Notes under the pieces: generated by a model
The model's input: the letters and a program-made list of their open reading frames with translations, nothing else
The model's database searches: none
What the model was told of the DNA's origin: nothing
Assembly (NCBI GenBank): GCA_017621975.1
Contig: JAGARW010000043.1
Location: 1-63,341 of the forward strand
DNA length: 63,341 nucleotides
From: Lachnospiraceae bacterium
GTDB taxonomy: Bacteria > Bacillota > Clostridia > Lachnospirales > Lachnospiraceae
Reading direction: 5' to 3'
Translations under genes and position numbers: made by a program
Shown here: one piece after another, positions 31,097 through 40,224 of the stretch
How the letters are laid out: each line of letters starts with the position of its first letter
Position numbering within the stretch: position 1 is the first letter of the stretch

Positions 31097-32917
31097 TTAT
31101 TTTGTAATAACGGATACGCCCGTATCTGTCACTGCGCCGCCGAGCGATTCGCCCTCAAGCGCCTTTACGCATGCTTCTACGCCCATAGAACCCATTACAT
31201 CGGGATTCTGCGCCATTGTGCAGAGCAGATAGCCGTCGTCGATCAAATTCAGGATCGCATCGGATTTATCAAAGCCGACGCCGATGATTTCCGTATTGCC
31301 GGATGCCTTGATCGCATTGCCCGCGCCTGTCGTAGAGCCTTCGTTGCATCCGAAGATACCGACTACGCCCTGTGTAATATAGTTTTCAGCGATGCTCTGG
31401 GATTTTGCCGCGTCGCCTTCGCCGTACTGTGTTTCCATGATTTCAAAGCCGCTGCCCTCAAATGCGCTGCGGAAGCCTTCTTCACGCATTACGCAGGAGT
31501 CTGTCGCCGCATTAACGTTGATGACGCCGATCTTACCGGAAGATACGCCTGCCGCTTCGAGCGCTGCGATCATCTGCTCGCCAGCCGTCTTGCCCGCCGC
31601 CTTATTATCTGTTGAGAATGTCGCTTCCGCTTCTACGTTTGCGGGAGAGTCTACATAAACGATCTTTACGCCCGCTGCGGATGCTTCCTGTAATGCGGAA
31701 GAAATCGCATCCGGCCCGTTTGCCGCTACCATAATTGCATTTGCTCCGCCTGCTACCGCATTGTTGACGCATTCGATCTGCTGTGCGTCGTCCTTTGTAT
31801 TCGGCGCCATGAAAGTAACTTCTACGCCAAGTTCCTGCGCTTTTGCCTGTGCGCCTTCATTCAGGGTCACCCAATGCTGATCGATAGAATCCATTGTAAT
31901 CAGAGAGATTTTCCATGCCTGGCTTGCCGTCACATCAGAGCCTGCCGCTGCCGGAGAAGCCCCGCCTGCTGCCGCCGCGTCGATTACGGAAACGCCCGTA
32001 TCCGTTACCGCGCCGCCGAGAGATTCGCCGCCGATTGCCGCCACGGCTGCCTTTACGCCTTCATAACCCATCACGTCAGGATTCTGCGCCATTGTGCAGA
32101 GCAGATACCCGTCTGTGATCAGATTCAGAATCGCGTCGGATTTATCAAAGCCAACGCCGATAATATCCGCTTTGCCGGATGCCTTGATCGCATTGCCTGC
32201 GCCTGTCGTAGAACCTTCGTTGCATCCGAAAATACCGACTACGCCCTGTGTAATATAGTTTTCAGCGATGCTCTGGGATTTTGCCGCGTCGCCTTCGCCG
32301 TACTGTGTTTCCAGAATATTGTATGCGGAACCTTCAAATGCGCTGCGGAAGCCTTCTTCACGCATTACGCAGGAATCTGTCGCCGCATTGACATTGATTA
32401 CGCCGATGTCGCCGGAAGATACGCCTGCCGCTTCGAGCGCTGCGATCATCTGTTCGCCCGCCGTCTTGCCCGCCGCCTTATTATCTGTTGAGAACGTTGC
32501 TTCCGCTTCTACGTTTGCGGGAGAGTCTACATAAACGATCTTCACGCCTGCCGAAGCCGCTTCCTTAAGTGCGGATGAAATCGCATCCGGTCCGTTTGCC
32601 GCTACCAGAATCGCCTGATAACCGCCTGCTACCGCGTTGTTGACACATTCAATCTGCTGCGCGTCGTCCTTTGTGTTCGGCGCCATAAAGGTAACTTCCA
32701 CGCCAAGCTCCTGCGCCGCTTTCTGCGCGCCTTCATTCAGGCTGATCCAGTGCTGGTCGATGGAATCCATCGTAATCAGGGCAATTTTTGCGCCTGCTCC
32801 CGCGCCGCTGCCTGCGTCTGCCGCCGTTTCCGTAGAAGCGTTCTTACTTCCACAGCCTGTCAGCGCCGCTGCGAGCATCGTAATGCAACAGAGCGCAGCT
32901 AACATTTTCTTCTTCAT
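31097..32917 (-). CDS. Sugar-binding lipoprotein with two tandem, near-identical ligand domains
   Basis: 606 residues, twice the usual length. Signal ending LAAALTGC gives a lipoprotein. Domain 1 begins KIALITMDSIDQHW (residue 44) and domain 2 KISLITMDSIDQHW (residue 336), an offset of 292 residues or 876 bases. Each is a full Peripla_BP_4 (RbsB-like) domain; they are almost identical over their length (for example GSTTGAGNAIKASG and DSPANVEAEATFSTDNKAAG in both). An Ala/Gly linker (VIDAAAAGGASPAAAGSDVT) joins them. DNA identity is also high, so the duplication is recent or kept even. Next to its permease and ATPase. Confidence 0.92.
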   Translation of the reverse strand: MKKKMLAALCCITMLAAALTGCGSKNASTETAADAGSGAGAGAKIALITMDSIDQHWISLNEGAQKAAQELGVEVTFMAPNTKDDAQQIECVNNAVAGGYQAILVAANGPDAISSALKEAASAGVKIVYVDSPANVEAEATFSTDNKAAGKTAGEQMIAALEAAGVSSGDIGVINVNAATDSCVMREEGFRSAFEGSAYNILETQYGEGDAAKSQSIAENYITQGVVGIFGCNEGSTTGAGNAIKASGKADIIGVGFDKSDAILNLITDGYLLCTMAQNPDVMGYEGVKAAVAAIGGESLGGAVTDTGVSVIDAAAAGGASPAAAGSDVTASQAWKISLITMDSIDQHWVTLNEGAQAKAQELGVEVTFMAPNTKDDAQQIECVNNAVAGGANAIMVAANGPDAISSALQEASAAGVKIVYVDSPANVEAEATFSTDNKAAGKTAGEQMIAALEAAGVSSGKIGVINVNAATDSCVMREEGFRSAFEGSGFEIMETQYGEGDAAKSQSIAENYITQGVVGIFGCNEGSTTGAGNAIKASGNTEIIGVGFDKSDAILNLIDDGYLLCTMAQNPDVMGSMGVEACVKALEGESLGGAVTDTGVSVITK

Positions 32918-32966
32918 ACTCTTTTCCTCCTTTTTATGAACATCCGCTTATGCGGTCTGTTTTCCG

Positions 32967-33986
32967 TTATTTTTTCTTTCTCTTTTTTGCAAATTCTCCG
33001 TTGCGGACAACCACGTCGAGAAGCACTGCCGCTACAACGATGATACCGATTACAAGCCGCTGGATTCCAACCTGCGCGCCGATCATGTTAAGTCCGTTTT
33101 CAAGCGTCTGCCATACGGCTGCGCCCGCCAGTGTACCGAGCAGGATTCCGGTTCCGCCAAGCGGGGAAACGCCGCCGATTACGCCTGCCGCTACACCGTA
33201 CATTTCGTACATATTTCCGGCTTCCATATTACCCATGCTCGCCTGTGCGCAGAGGATCAGACCTACCATACAGGAGCAGATCGAGCTTACCAGATATGCC
33301 TTTGTTGTCGTCGCTACCACATTGACGCCGGACAGCTTCGCCGCATCGATATTGGAACCGATCGCATAAATATGTCTGCCCGTCCTTGTCTTAGACAACA
33401 GGAAGAAGAAAATAACAAACATAATGATCGCGATCCAAAATGTGTTGTAAATGCCAAGCGTCGTACCATAGTAGAAGAAATTCTGGAACGCATCGCCCGC
33501 CTCCTTGCCGATTCCGGTAGCGATCGCATCCGTATTTCTATTGTTGTTTACAATGTAAGCGATACCTCTCGTTACAAACATCGTGCCAAGCGTCGCAATA
33601 AACGGAGGCAGCTTGAACTTACCTACGAGATAGCCGTTGATCACGCCTACGACAAGGCAGCTTATCAGCGCTACGAGAATCGCTATGACCGGACTAACTC
33701 CGTGCGTCATCAGGGTTGCCGCGATCATTGCGCTCATGCCGACCATAGAACCGATCGACAAGTCGATGTTTCCTGTAATCAGCACATAGCTCTGCGCAAT
33801 CCCGATCAGCAGATACTTCGACATGGAACGGAGCAGATTCAAAATATTCTGTCCTGAAAAAACTGCCGGATTGATGAGACCAAAAGCCGCATAAATCAAT
33901 ATCAGTCCGACAAAGGCCGTCAGCGCCGCTCCCATACCTCTGATTCCCAAAAGTCTCTTGAGCGGACTTTGTTTCTTACTGTTCAT
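32967..33986 (-). CDS. RbsC-like sugar ABC permease
   Basis: 339 residues with about ten membrane spans. Carries the CUT2 permease features YVLITGNIDLSIGSMVGMSA and YGVAAGVIGGVSPLGGTGIL. It forms the channel together with the ATPase at 34001 and receives sugar from the tandem binding protein. It lies 14 bases after the ATPase gene and 49 bases before the binding-protein gene, so ATPase, permease, binding protein is the order, which differs from the usual binding-protein-first order of modules 2 and 3. Confidence 0.88.
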   Translation of the reverse strand: MNSKKQSPLKRLLGIRGMGAALTAFVGLILIYAAFGLINPAVFSGQNILNLLRSMSKYLLIGIAQSYVLITGNIDLSIGSMVGMSAMIAATLMTHGVSPVIAILVALISCLVVGVINGYLVGKFKLPPFIATLGTMFVTRGIAYIVNNNRNTDAIATGIGKEAGDAFQNFFYYGTTLGIYNTFWIAIIMFVIFFFLLSKTRTGRHIYAIGSNIDAAKLSGVNVVATTTKAYLVSSICSCMVGLILCAQASMGNMEAGNMYEMYGVAAGVIGGVSPLGGTGILLGTLAGAAVWQTLENGLNMIGAQVGIQRLVIGIIVVAAVLLDVVVRNGEFAKKRKKK

Positions 33987-34000
33987 GTGATTTCCTCCCT

Positions 34001-35515
34001 CTATTTGCTGCTGCCGATCTTTTTATCTTCAAACGAAGTCGCCAGCTTCAATATTTCATTCTGTGTCGCCGACTCTGACATAAGCTCTCCGGTGATCCGT
34101 CCGTCGCACATAACGATGATCCTGTCGGCGACGCCCATGACCTCCGGCATTTCCGAAGATACAAACATAACGGCAATTCCCTGTTTTTTCAATTCGTTCA
34201 TTAAGTTATAAATTTCAACCTTTGCCCCGACGTCAATTCCTCTCGTCGGCTCGTCAAAAATAACGACTCTTGAATTTCTTGCCAGCCATTTCCCGACTAC
34301 GACCTTCTGTTGATTGCCGCCGGAAAGATTACCGGAATCGATTTCCACATTCGGCGTCTTGATCTTTAAATCTTTGACGGCTTTATCGCAAAGCTCCCGT
34401 TCCTTGCGGCTGTCCACTACGCCGAGCTTACTGCATATCAGATCCAGATTCGGAAGCGTCAGATTGTGACGGATGCTCAGTTTCGTACACAGGCCGTCTT
34501 TCTTACGGTCTTCCGGTGCAAGTACGACGCCGTTTTTGATCGCATCCATCGGGCAATGAATCGAGACTTCCGTTCCGTCCACATAAATTTCGCCGCTTTC
34601 TTTCGGATCGGCTCCGAAGATCGCCCTCGTCGTCTCGGTTCTGCCTGCGCCCATCAGTCCGGCGAAGCCGACGATCTCTCCCGCATAGACCGAGAAATTA
34701 ATATCGCGTACCATGCGTCCGGCGTTTAAATGTCTGACTTCAAATATTTTTTCGCCCTTCTCACACACGACCTTCGGAAATTTTTCTTTGATCTCGCGTC
34801 CGACCATATGGGCGATGATCTCATCCATTGTCGCGTCTTTGAAATTCATGCTCGTAATATATTGTCCGTCGCGCATGATCGTTACCCGGTCTACGATGTG
34901 CTGCAGCTCTTCCAGTCTGTGCGATATGTAAACAATGCCGCGTCCTTCCGACTTCAGCTTGTGGATGATACGGAACAGATCGTCGATCTCCTTCGCTGTC
35001 AGCGCCGAGGTCGGCTCGTCCATAATCAGTATTTTCGCATTGATTGAAAGCGCTTTTGCGATCTCGACCATCTGCTGCTTGGATACCGGAAGTTCTCCGA
35101 CCGTCTGGCGCGGATCGATATCGATTTTCAGATCCTCCAGAATCGCTCTTGCTTCTTCTTCCATCTGCGCATTGTTCAGTGCAAACCGTCCGCGCTTCTC
35201 ACGTCCGAGAAACATGTTCTCAGCAACCGACAAATGCCTGCACATATTCAGTTCCTGATGAATGATCGCTACGCCGATCTGCTGCGCCTGCTTCGGCGTC
35301 AGGTCGCCGTATTCTTTTCCGAAGATCTCAAGGCTGCCTTCATTTCTTGTATATACGCCGCTTAAAATTTTCATCAATGTTGATTTTCCGGCTCCGTTTT
35401 CGCCGAGAAGCGCCATAACCTCACCGGAACGCAGTTCGAAGTTTACATTGTCCAATGCTTTGACACCCGGGAAAGATTTACAGATGTTCTTCATGGAAAC
35501 AATTACTTCATTCAT
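34001..35515 (-). CDS. RbsA-like sugar ABC ATPase, intact
   Basis: 504 residues from ATG 35515 (GGGGTGATGGG before it); longer frame starts lack a ribosome site. Two ABC domains: GENGAGKST in the first, with DEPTSAL as Walker B; the second has GLMGAGRTE in place of a full P-loop, as is normal in this family, then LSGGNQQK and [13 protein letters not shown]. First gene of module 1. It contrasts with the degenerate homologue at 26080 in the same operon. Confidence 0.9.
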   Translation of the reverse strand: MNEVIVSMKNICKSFPGVKALDNVNFELRSGEVMALLGENGAGKSTLMKILSGVYTRNEGSLEIFGKEYGDLTPKQAQQIGVAIIHQELNMCRHLSVAENMFLGREKRGRFALNNAQMEEEARAILEDLKIDIDPRQTVGELPVSKQQMVEIAKALSINAKILIMDEPTSALTAKEIDDLFRIIHKLKSEGRGIVYISHRLEELQHIVDRVTIMRDGQYITSMNFKDATMDEIIAHMVGREIKEKFPKVVCEKGEKIFEVRHLNAGRMVRDINFSVYAGEIVGFAGLMGAGRTETTRAIFGADPKESGEIYVDGTEVSIHCPMDAIKNGVVLAPEDRKKDGLCTKLSIRHNLTLPNLDLICSKLGVVDSRKERELCDKAVKDLKIKTPNVEIDSGNLSGGNQQKVVVGKWLARNSRVVIFDEPTRGIDVGAKVEIYNLMNELKKQGIAVMFVSSEMPEVMGVADRIIVMCDGRITGELMSESATQNEILKLATSFEDKKIGSSK

Positions 35516-35674
35516 CCCATCACCCCTTCTTTTGCTGTTATTTCCTTTTCTATAATCAGTATAGCGGACGAAGGATTTTTCCAAAAGGGGGAGGAATTTT
35601 TGTTTTCAGGGGGATTTTTTAATATATTTGCCGCCGTCTTTTGTTTTTTCTTTTCTCCGCCAAAGAGACGACGT

Positions 35675-35724
35675 AAAAGAGCGGGAAATCTTATTCTTCA
35701 TAAAATTTTCCGCTCTTTATTAAC
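35675..35724. terminator. Terminator between modules 2 and 1
   Basis: AAAGAGCGGGAAA/TTTTCCGCTCTTT stem with a long loop, T runs on both sides. It ends the module 2 sensor operon; a small hairpin GACAGACGC/GCGTCTGTC lies just after the stop of the gene at 35801. The rest of the 285-base gap should hold the module 1 promoter, which I could not place with confidence. Confidence 0.65.
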
Positions 35725-35800
35725 GCATTATTTTTCAATCATATCCGAAAAATCCCCGGTCATACAACCCATCTTTCAGACAGACGCCGCCGCGTCTGTC

Positions 35801-37114
35801 CTACCTCCTCAGATACTGGTTGATCTGCCGCTGCAGAATCCGCATGGAATTTTCAATATTGTCGTCGTTTTCAATGATACGGTTGATCTCGCTGTCCGCC
35901 ATCGTGATAACCTCCGAATATTTCTGGAATTTCGGCGTGACTACGCCGTTTTCAATGACGTCGCTCACAAGCCTGTTGTCGATGAACTTCTCGTTCTTTT
36001 CCATATCCTCCTGCAGGATCGCCTCCGCCTCTTTTGACTGCGTTACCTCCTTTAATACGGAAACGCCCTGAGAATAGCGGAATAAGTCCATCTGGATTTC
36101 CTCGTCGTACGTCAGCAGCTTCAAAAACTCCCACGCCAGCCGCTCCTGATTCGTATTGCTGCTGATCCCCATTAGTAGCGTGTCGATCACCGACGTATTG
36201 CCTCCGGATTTTCCCGCCGGAAGCGTAATGCAGTCCCATTGGAATTTCGTATATTTTTTGATTTTATACGGATAAGTCTTATACGTCCTGTATTCCGTAA
36301 ACGGCAGCGGCATAAACGCCACGTTGCCGGCGTCGAAATCGTCCTTCGTTACCTTGCGCATCTGACTGAGGTCGGAAATCTGCTTGGCGAACCGCACCGC
36401 CTCCGTCACCTTATCGTCATTAAAATAACTCTCTCTGCCGTTTTCATCAAATAATTCCGCGCCGTTGGAATATGCGGCTTCCATCCAGCCGTAATTATAC
36501 ATGCCGAACTGGTCGAGCAGACCGTCGCCGTCCCGGTCTTTTGTGATCCGTTCCGAGATCTGGTACAGATCGTCCCACGTCCAGTCGTTGTCCGGCACGG
36601 ACAGCCCCTCTTTGTTCAAAAGCGATTTATTGACAAACATCAGCATTGGAACGGTCTCGTACGGAAGCGCATACTGTCTGCCGTCATACTGTCCCGACCG
36701 CAGCGTCGTCGCATAATATGCGTTTTTGTCAAACTCGGGATCAGCGCCCATCAACGGCTCAAGGTCTTTCATAATGCCGATCTCGGCAAACTGGTTGAAA
36801 TCCTCCCCAAGCACCATAAAGACGTCCGGCTCCTTTCCGCGCAGAAGCTGTCTGGAAAACCACTCGGAATAGTCTTCTTTGCGGATGCCGCTGTAATAAT
36901 GTACCTTCACGTTTTTATGGGTCGCCTCGAATTTTTCCACCGCTTTATCAATAATAACATAGCTGTTGGCATTGGCAACGTCCCAGTTGCTTCCGGCAAA
37001 AATGCCGACCTCAAGCACCGTCGTCTTTTTGCTCTGGTAGATGCACGCGCCGGCTAACAATGCCGCCGCGCAGACTGCCAAACCCCCTATGCTGATCTTT
37101 TTTCTCCTGTTCAT
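35801..37114 (-). CDS. Family 1 extracellular solute-binding protein
   Basis: 437 residues. N-terminal hydrophobic segment LAVCAAALLAGACIYQSKK could be a lipoprotein signal (Cys after LLAGA). The rest is a MalE-type (SBP_bac_1) domain: PDVFMVLGEDFNQFAEIGIM, YALPYETVPMLMFVNKSLL, DDLYQISERITKDRDGDGLL, AWEFLKLLTYDEEIQ. It overlaps the response regulator gene (ATGA), and no permease or ATPase of the MalFGK type is beside it, so it may serve sensing and not import. It is the last gene of the sensor operon of module 2. Confidence 0.78.
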   Translation of the reverse strand: MNRRKKISIGGLAVCAAALLAGACIYQSKKTTVLEVGIFAGSNWDVANANSYVIIDKAVEKFEATHKNVKVHYYSGIRKEDYSEWFSRQLLRGKEPDVFMVLGEDFNQFAEIGIMKDLEPLMGADPEFDKNAYYATTLRSGQYDGRQYALPYETVPMLMFVNKSLLNKEGLSVPDNDWTWDDLYQISERITKDRDGDGLLDQFGMYNYGWMEAAYSNGAELFDENGRESYFNDDKVTEAVRFAKQISDLSQMRKVTKDDFDAGNVAFMPLPFTEYRTYKTYPYKIKKYTKFQWDCITLPAGKSGGNTSVIDTLLMGISSNTNQERLAWEFLKLLTYDEEIQMDLFRYSQGVSVLKEVTQSKEAEAILQEDMEKNEKFIDNRLVSDVIENGVVTPKFQKYSEVITMADSEINRIIENDDNIENSMRILQRQINQYLRR

Positions 37115-37785
37115 ACGTTATCCGGCTTTCTTTTGCTGACCCCCGTCTGCACCGCCCAGATCGCAAGCTGGGTACGGTCCCGCAGACCGAGCTTGTTTAA
37201 GATCGTGCTCAGATAATTGCGCACGGTTCCTTCCGACAAATTTAAGTTTTTCGCTACCTCCTTGTTGGAAGCGCCGAATTCGATCTGCTCGATGATCTTC
37301 CATTCCGTCTTCGTCAGCTCCTTTTCATAGCCTTCTTCGATCTGAATGGAATAATCCGCTTTCGCCATCTGGGAAAACAGCTTGACAACCTTTGTCGCGA
37401 TATCGGGATTGATCATCGCGCTCCCGCTGTGTACCTTATGGATCGCGTCGATCAGCTCGTCCATCGAAACGCCTTTTAACAGATAACCGCTCGCGCCGAA
37501 TTTCAGGGCGTTGTATACAAACTCATCGTCGTCAAACGTCGTCAGAATGATGATCTTGATCTGCGGATAGTTTTCTTTAATGATCTTTGTACACTGCACG
37601 CCGTCCATCTTCGGCATACGGATGTCCATCAAAATCACATCCGGCGCTTCCTTACGGATGCTCTGAATAACCTCCTGCCCGTTTGACACCGTTCCGGTTA
37701 CATGAAGGTCTTCCTTTGTATTCAATACGATCTGAAGGCTCTGTCTGATCAGCTCCTGATCGTCTGCAATCAATACTTTAATCAT
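37111..37785 (-). CDS. NarL-type response regulator
   Basis: 224 residues. Receiver domain with DDQELIRQ and VILMDIRMPKMDG (phospho-Asp), then a LuxR/NarL helix-turn-helix (LTKTEWKIIEQIEFGASNKE, then VAKNLNLSEGTVRNYLSTIL). Overlaps the kinase gene by 8 bases and the binding-protein gene by 4. It probably regulates the adjacent transporter operon, whose leader has two GACAAATGTC-type sites (44135 and 44167). Confidence 0.9.
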   Translation of the reverse strand: MIKVLIADDQELIRQSLQIVLNTKEDLHVTGTVSNGQEVIQSIRKEAPDVILMDIRMPKMDGVQCTKIIKENYPQIKIIILTTFDDDEFVYNALKFGASGYLLKGVSMDELIDAIHKVHSGSAMINPDIATKVVKLFSQMAKADYSIQIEEGYEKELTKTEWKIIEQIEFGASNKEVAKNLNLSEGTVRNYLSTILNKLGLRDRTQLAIWAVQTGVSKRKPDNV

Positions 37786-39100
37786 ATTCCTCTCCCCACC
37801 TGATCGGGATTCTCGCGATCACGCTGAAACCGTTTTCGCTCCGAAACTCCACCGTTCCGTTCAGCATACCGATCCGTTCCATAATATGCTTTGTTCCAAA
37901 GCCGCTCTTGATCTCGGCGCAGCCGATGCCGTTATCCTTGATCGTCAGCAGCACCATATTCTCTTCTTTTTCCATCGTAATGCGGACAAGACTCGCCTTT
38001 CCGTGGCGCAGGGCGTTCGTGACGCTCTCCTGAATCACGCGGTAAATGGCGCTCTCTTCATCCTCGTCAAATTTAAGCTTCCTGATCTTACAGTCAAAAT
38101 AAATTTCCATATCCGTAACGGATTTCATATCTGTTATCATTTTCAGGATCGCCGTCTCCAGATTCAGACGTTCCAGAGAATCCGGCTTCAGTTCGTTCAC
38201 CGAACGGCGGATATCAAGCAGACCGTTCCTTGCCACCTCCGAGATACGCTCCAGATGAGCCTTTGCCTCCTTCGGAGATACCTCGACCGTCGCAATGCAG
38301 GCGTCGATGCCGACCGAAATACCGGTCAGCGTATGTCCGAGCGTATCGTGAATCTCCCGCGCAAGCCTGTTGCGCTCCTTTGTTTCGCCCATATGCTCCG
38401 TGATCTTCGCATATTCCGCAAGCTGGCCGTTCGCGTTCTGGAGATCCGCGTTCGTCCTGCGCAGTTCCTCGTAAAGCATATTGACTTCCTCGATCGTCCC
38501 GCGCTGCTGCTGGATCATCAGACTACAGTAAATAATAAACAAAATAATGTTCAGAGAACCAAGCAGATTGTACGCACCGATCAGATACTGCTGTACCGAC
38601 GCGTCGTAATAATTGAAATAATCGTTAATGGAATACAGATTGTAGCTGATCGAAAGGAGCTTCTGGTCCGTAAGGAGAAAACTGATCAGCGCCAGACAAA
38701 TCATCAGATACTTTCCCTTATTCCCTTTCACATAATAAATAACCTCCGTAAACACAAGGAAAAATATCCCGTTATAGTTAAAATTCATAACGCCGACGAT
38801 CGCCGCGCTGATCGCAAAATCAAGGATAAGCGTCACATAGATCTTAGACGGCTGATTGGCGTAAAGCCTTTCCCTTACGACAAAAGCGGCGATCAAAAGC
38901 GCGTACAGCAAAACGACAATATATACGTTCGTCATAGGATGCTTCGGAAGCGCATGGATCGTATCGAGAAATTCCCTCGCCTCATAATTCGAACAGATCC
39001 GCTCCGTCGTCCATGCGATCGAAACGACGACAAAAAATACCGCTATGAAATTGACGAACATGATAACAAGCCTGATGTCATGCAATTTCAATTTCTGCAT
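37778..39100 (-). CDS. Sensor histidine kinase, NarX/DesK type (HisKA_3)
   Basis: 440 residues. About six membrane spans in the first 200 residues, with a short external loop (NYEAREFLDTIHALPKHPMT) early on, then a coiled coil (LYEELRRTNADLQNANGQLA), the phospho-acceptor box RLAREIHDTLGHTLTGISVG and an ATPase domain with DNGIGCAEIKSGFGTKHIME. Preceded by GGAGTTGGTACA. A membrane-embedded sensor with little external mass fits a system that senses through a binding protein, here the one encoded just upstream at 39113. Confidence 0.88.
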   Translation of the reverse strand: MQKLKLHDIRLVIMFVNFIAVFFVVVSIAWTTERICSNYEAREFLDTIHALPKHPMTNVYIVVLLYALLIAAFVVRERLYANQPSKIYVTLILDFAISAAIVGVMNFNYNGIFFLVFTEVIYYVKGNKGKYLMICLALISFLLTDQKLLSISYNLYSINDYFNYYDASVQQYLIGAYNLLGSLNIILFIIYCSLMIQQQRGTIEEVNMLYEELRRTNADLQNANGQLAEYAKITEHMGETKERNRLAREIHDTLGHTLTGISVGIDACIATVEVSPKEAKAHLERISEVARNGLLDIRRSVNELKPDSLERLNLETAILKMITDMKSVTDMEIYFDCKIRKLKFDEDEESAIYRVIQESVTNALRHGKASLVRITMEKEENMVLLTIKDNGIGCAEIKSGFGTKHIMERIGMLNGTVEFRSENGFSVIARIPIRWGEEYD

Positions 39101-39112
39101 TGTACCAACTCC

Positions 39113-40099
39113 TTACTGCCACCCGGCGAGATCAAACTGGTCGATATTATCGCGCGTGATCATCGTGACCGGAACGATCACAAGCTTTTCCACTTCTTTT
39201 CCGTCCAGATAATCATACGCCATTTCAAGCGCCTGATTGGCGATACTGATCGGACGCTGCGCGCTGCTGCCCTCCATATAGCCTTCTTTGATCATGACCT
39301 TGCCGTCCGGCGAGCCGTCGATTCCATAGATCAGAATACCGTCCTGTTTCTGATTCATCTGCAGCGCCGCAAGCGCGCCGAGCGCAGTCGGGTCGTTTCC
39401 TCCCAGCACGACGTCAAACGAAATGCCGGACTGTATGATCTCTTCCGTTACGTCCATAGAAACCTCCAGTTCGCCCTTCCCGTGCTTTACATCGACGATA
39501 CTGTATTCCTTGTGTCCTTCGATCGTATCCATAAACCCCTGCACCCTGTCGTCGATCGATTTGGTTCCCGGGCTGTCGATCACGACGATCCTTGCAGAGT
39601 CCTTCTTTTTCATCATATCCTCCGCGCACTGCACGCCTGCGTCATAATTGTCCGAAAGAATGGAAAACGCCACGTATTCGTCGTCATATACGAGCGTATC
39701 GATCACAAATACCGGGACGCCCGCTTCCTTGCAGGCGATCAGAGCCGGGCGCACAGTTTCCCAATTCACCGGGTTTAAGAAGATCGCCGTAATATCTTCC
39801 TCCAGCATGTCCATGATCTGCTCGTTCTGCTTTTCCTGATCCTGCGCCGGATCGCGGTAAATCAGAATATCCCCGTTCGCTTCCACGATCTCCTCAATCT
39901 GGGCATTCATATCCTGAAAATAAGGATTGTTCATCGTCATATAAGTCGCGCCGAATTTACGGGGTTCTTTCGGCGAACTGTCCCCGCGCCCCTCCGCTTC
40001 CCTTCCGTTTCCGCAGCCATAAAAAAGAACGACTGTAAACAAAAAAAGAACAAAAACGCAGCTATATAAAATTTTATGTTTCCCGACTTTTTCCTGCAT
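39113..40099 (-). CDS. Sensor-type sugar-binding lipoprotein, paralogue of the transporter's binding protein
   Basis: About 328 residues from the ATG pair at 40099/40102, which follow GGAGGA. Lipobox VLFYGC. Peripla_BP_4 domain with MTMNNPYFQDMNAQIEEIVE, IFLNPVNWETVRPALIAC, LGGNDPTALGALAALQ, IYGIDGSPDGKVMIKEG. It matches the transporter binding protein at 42991 along its length (for example GGNDPTALGALAA and an end in GWQ in both). It starts the sensor operon, 12 bases before the kinase. It probably presents the same sugar to the kinase. Confidence 0.85.
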   Translation of the reverse strand: MQEKVGKHKILYSCVFVLFLFTVVLFYGCGNGREAEGRGDSSPKEPRKFGATYMTMNNPYFQDMNAQIEEIVEANGDILIYRDPAQDQEKQNEQIMDMLEEDITAIFLNPVNWETVRPALIACKEAGVPVFVIDTLVYDDEYVAFSILSDNYDAGVQCAEDMMKKKDSARIVVIDSPGTKSIDDRVQGFMDTIEGHKEYSIVDVKHGKGELEVSMDVTEEIIQSGISFDVVLGGNDPTALGALAALQMNQKQDGILIYGIDGSPDGKVMIKEGYMEGSSAQRPISIANQALEMAYDYLDGKEVEKLVIVPVTMITRDNIDQFDLAGWQ

Positions 40100-40137
40100 C
40101 ATTCCTCCACCGCGCCGCACGGTTTTCGTAGAAACAG

Positions 40138-40183
40138 CAAAAATGCATCTGCTTACATGAACCCATGCCGCATCTGCATTTTT
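40138..40183 (-). terminator. Terminator of the module 2 transporter operon
   Basis: On the minus strand AAAAATGCA...TGCATTTTTGC with an internal partly paired stem. It separates the transporter operon (44040 to 40225) from the sensor operon (40099 to 35801). Confidence 0.6.
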
Positions 40184-40224
40184 ACCTTTTCTTATAAAAA
40201 TATTATACCATAAAACTCCCCATC

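Noticed and set aside
31085-32491. Similar repeated plus-strand frames opposite the double-domain binding protein
   Set aside because: Their repetition is simply the mirror of the 876-bp tandem duplication on the minus strand.
37886-39778. A 630-residue plus-strand frame opposite the module 2 kinase and sensor
   Set aside because: Very long but antisense to two well-identified genes; its composition is His/Arg-rich as expected for a reverse frame, with no recognisable domain or start signal.
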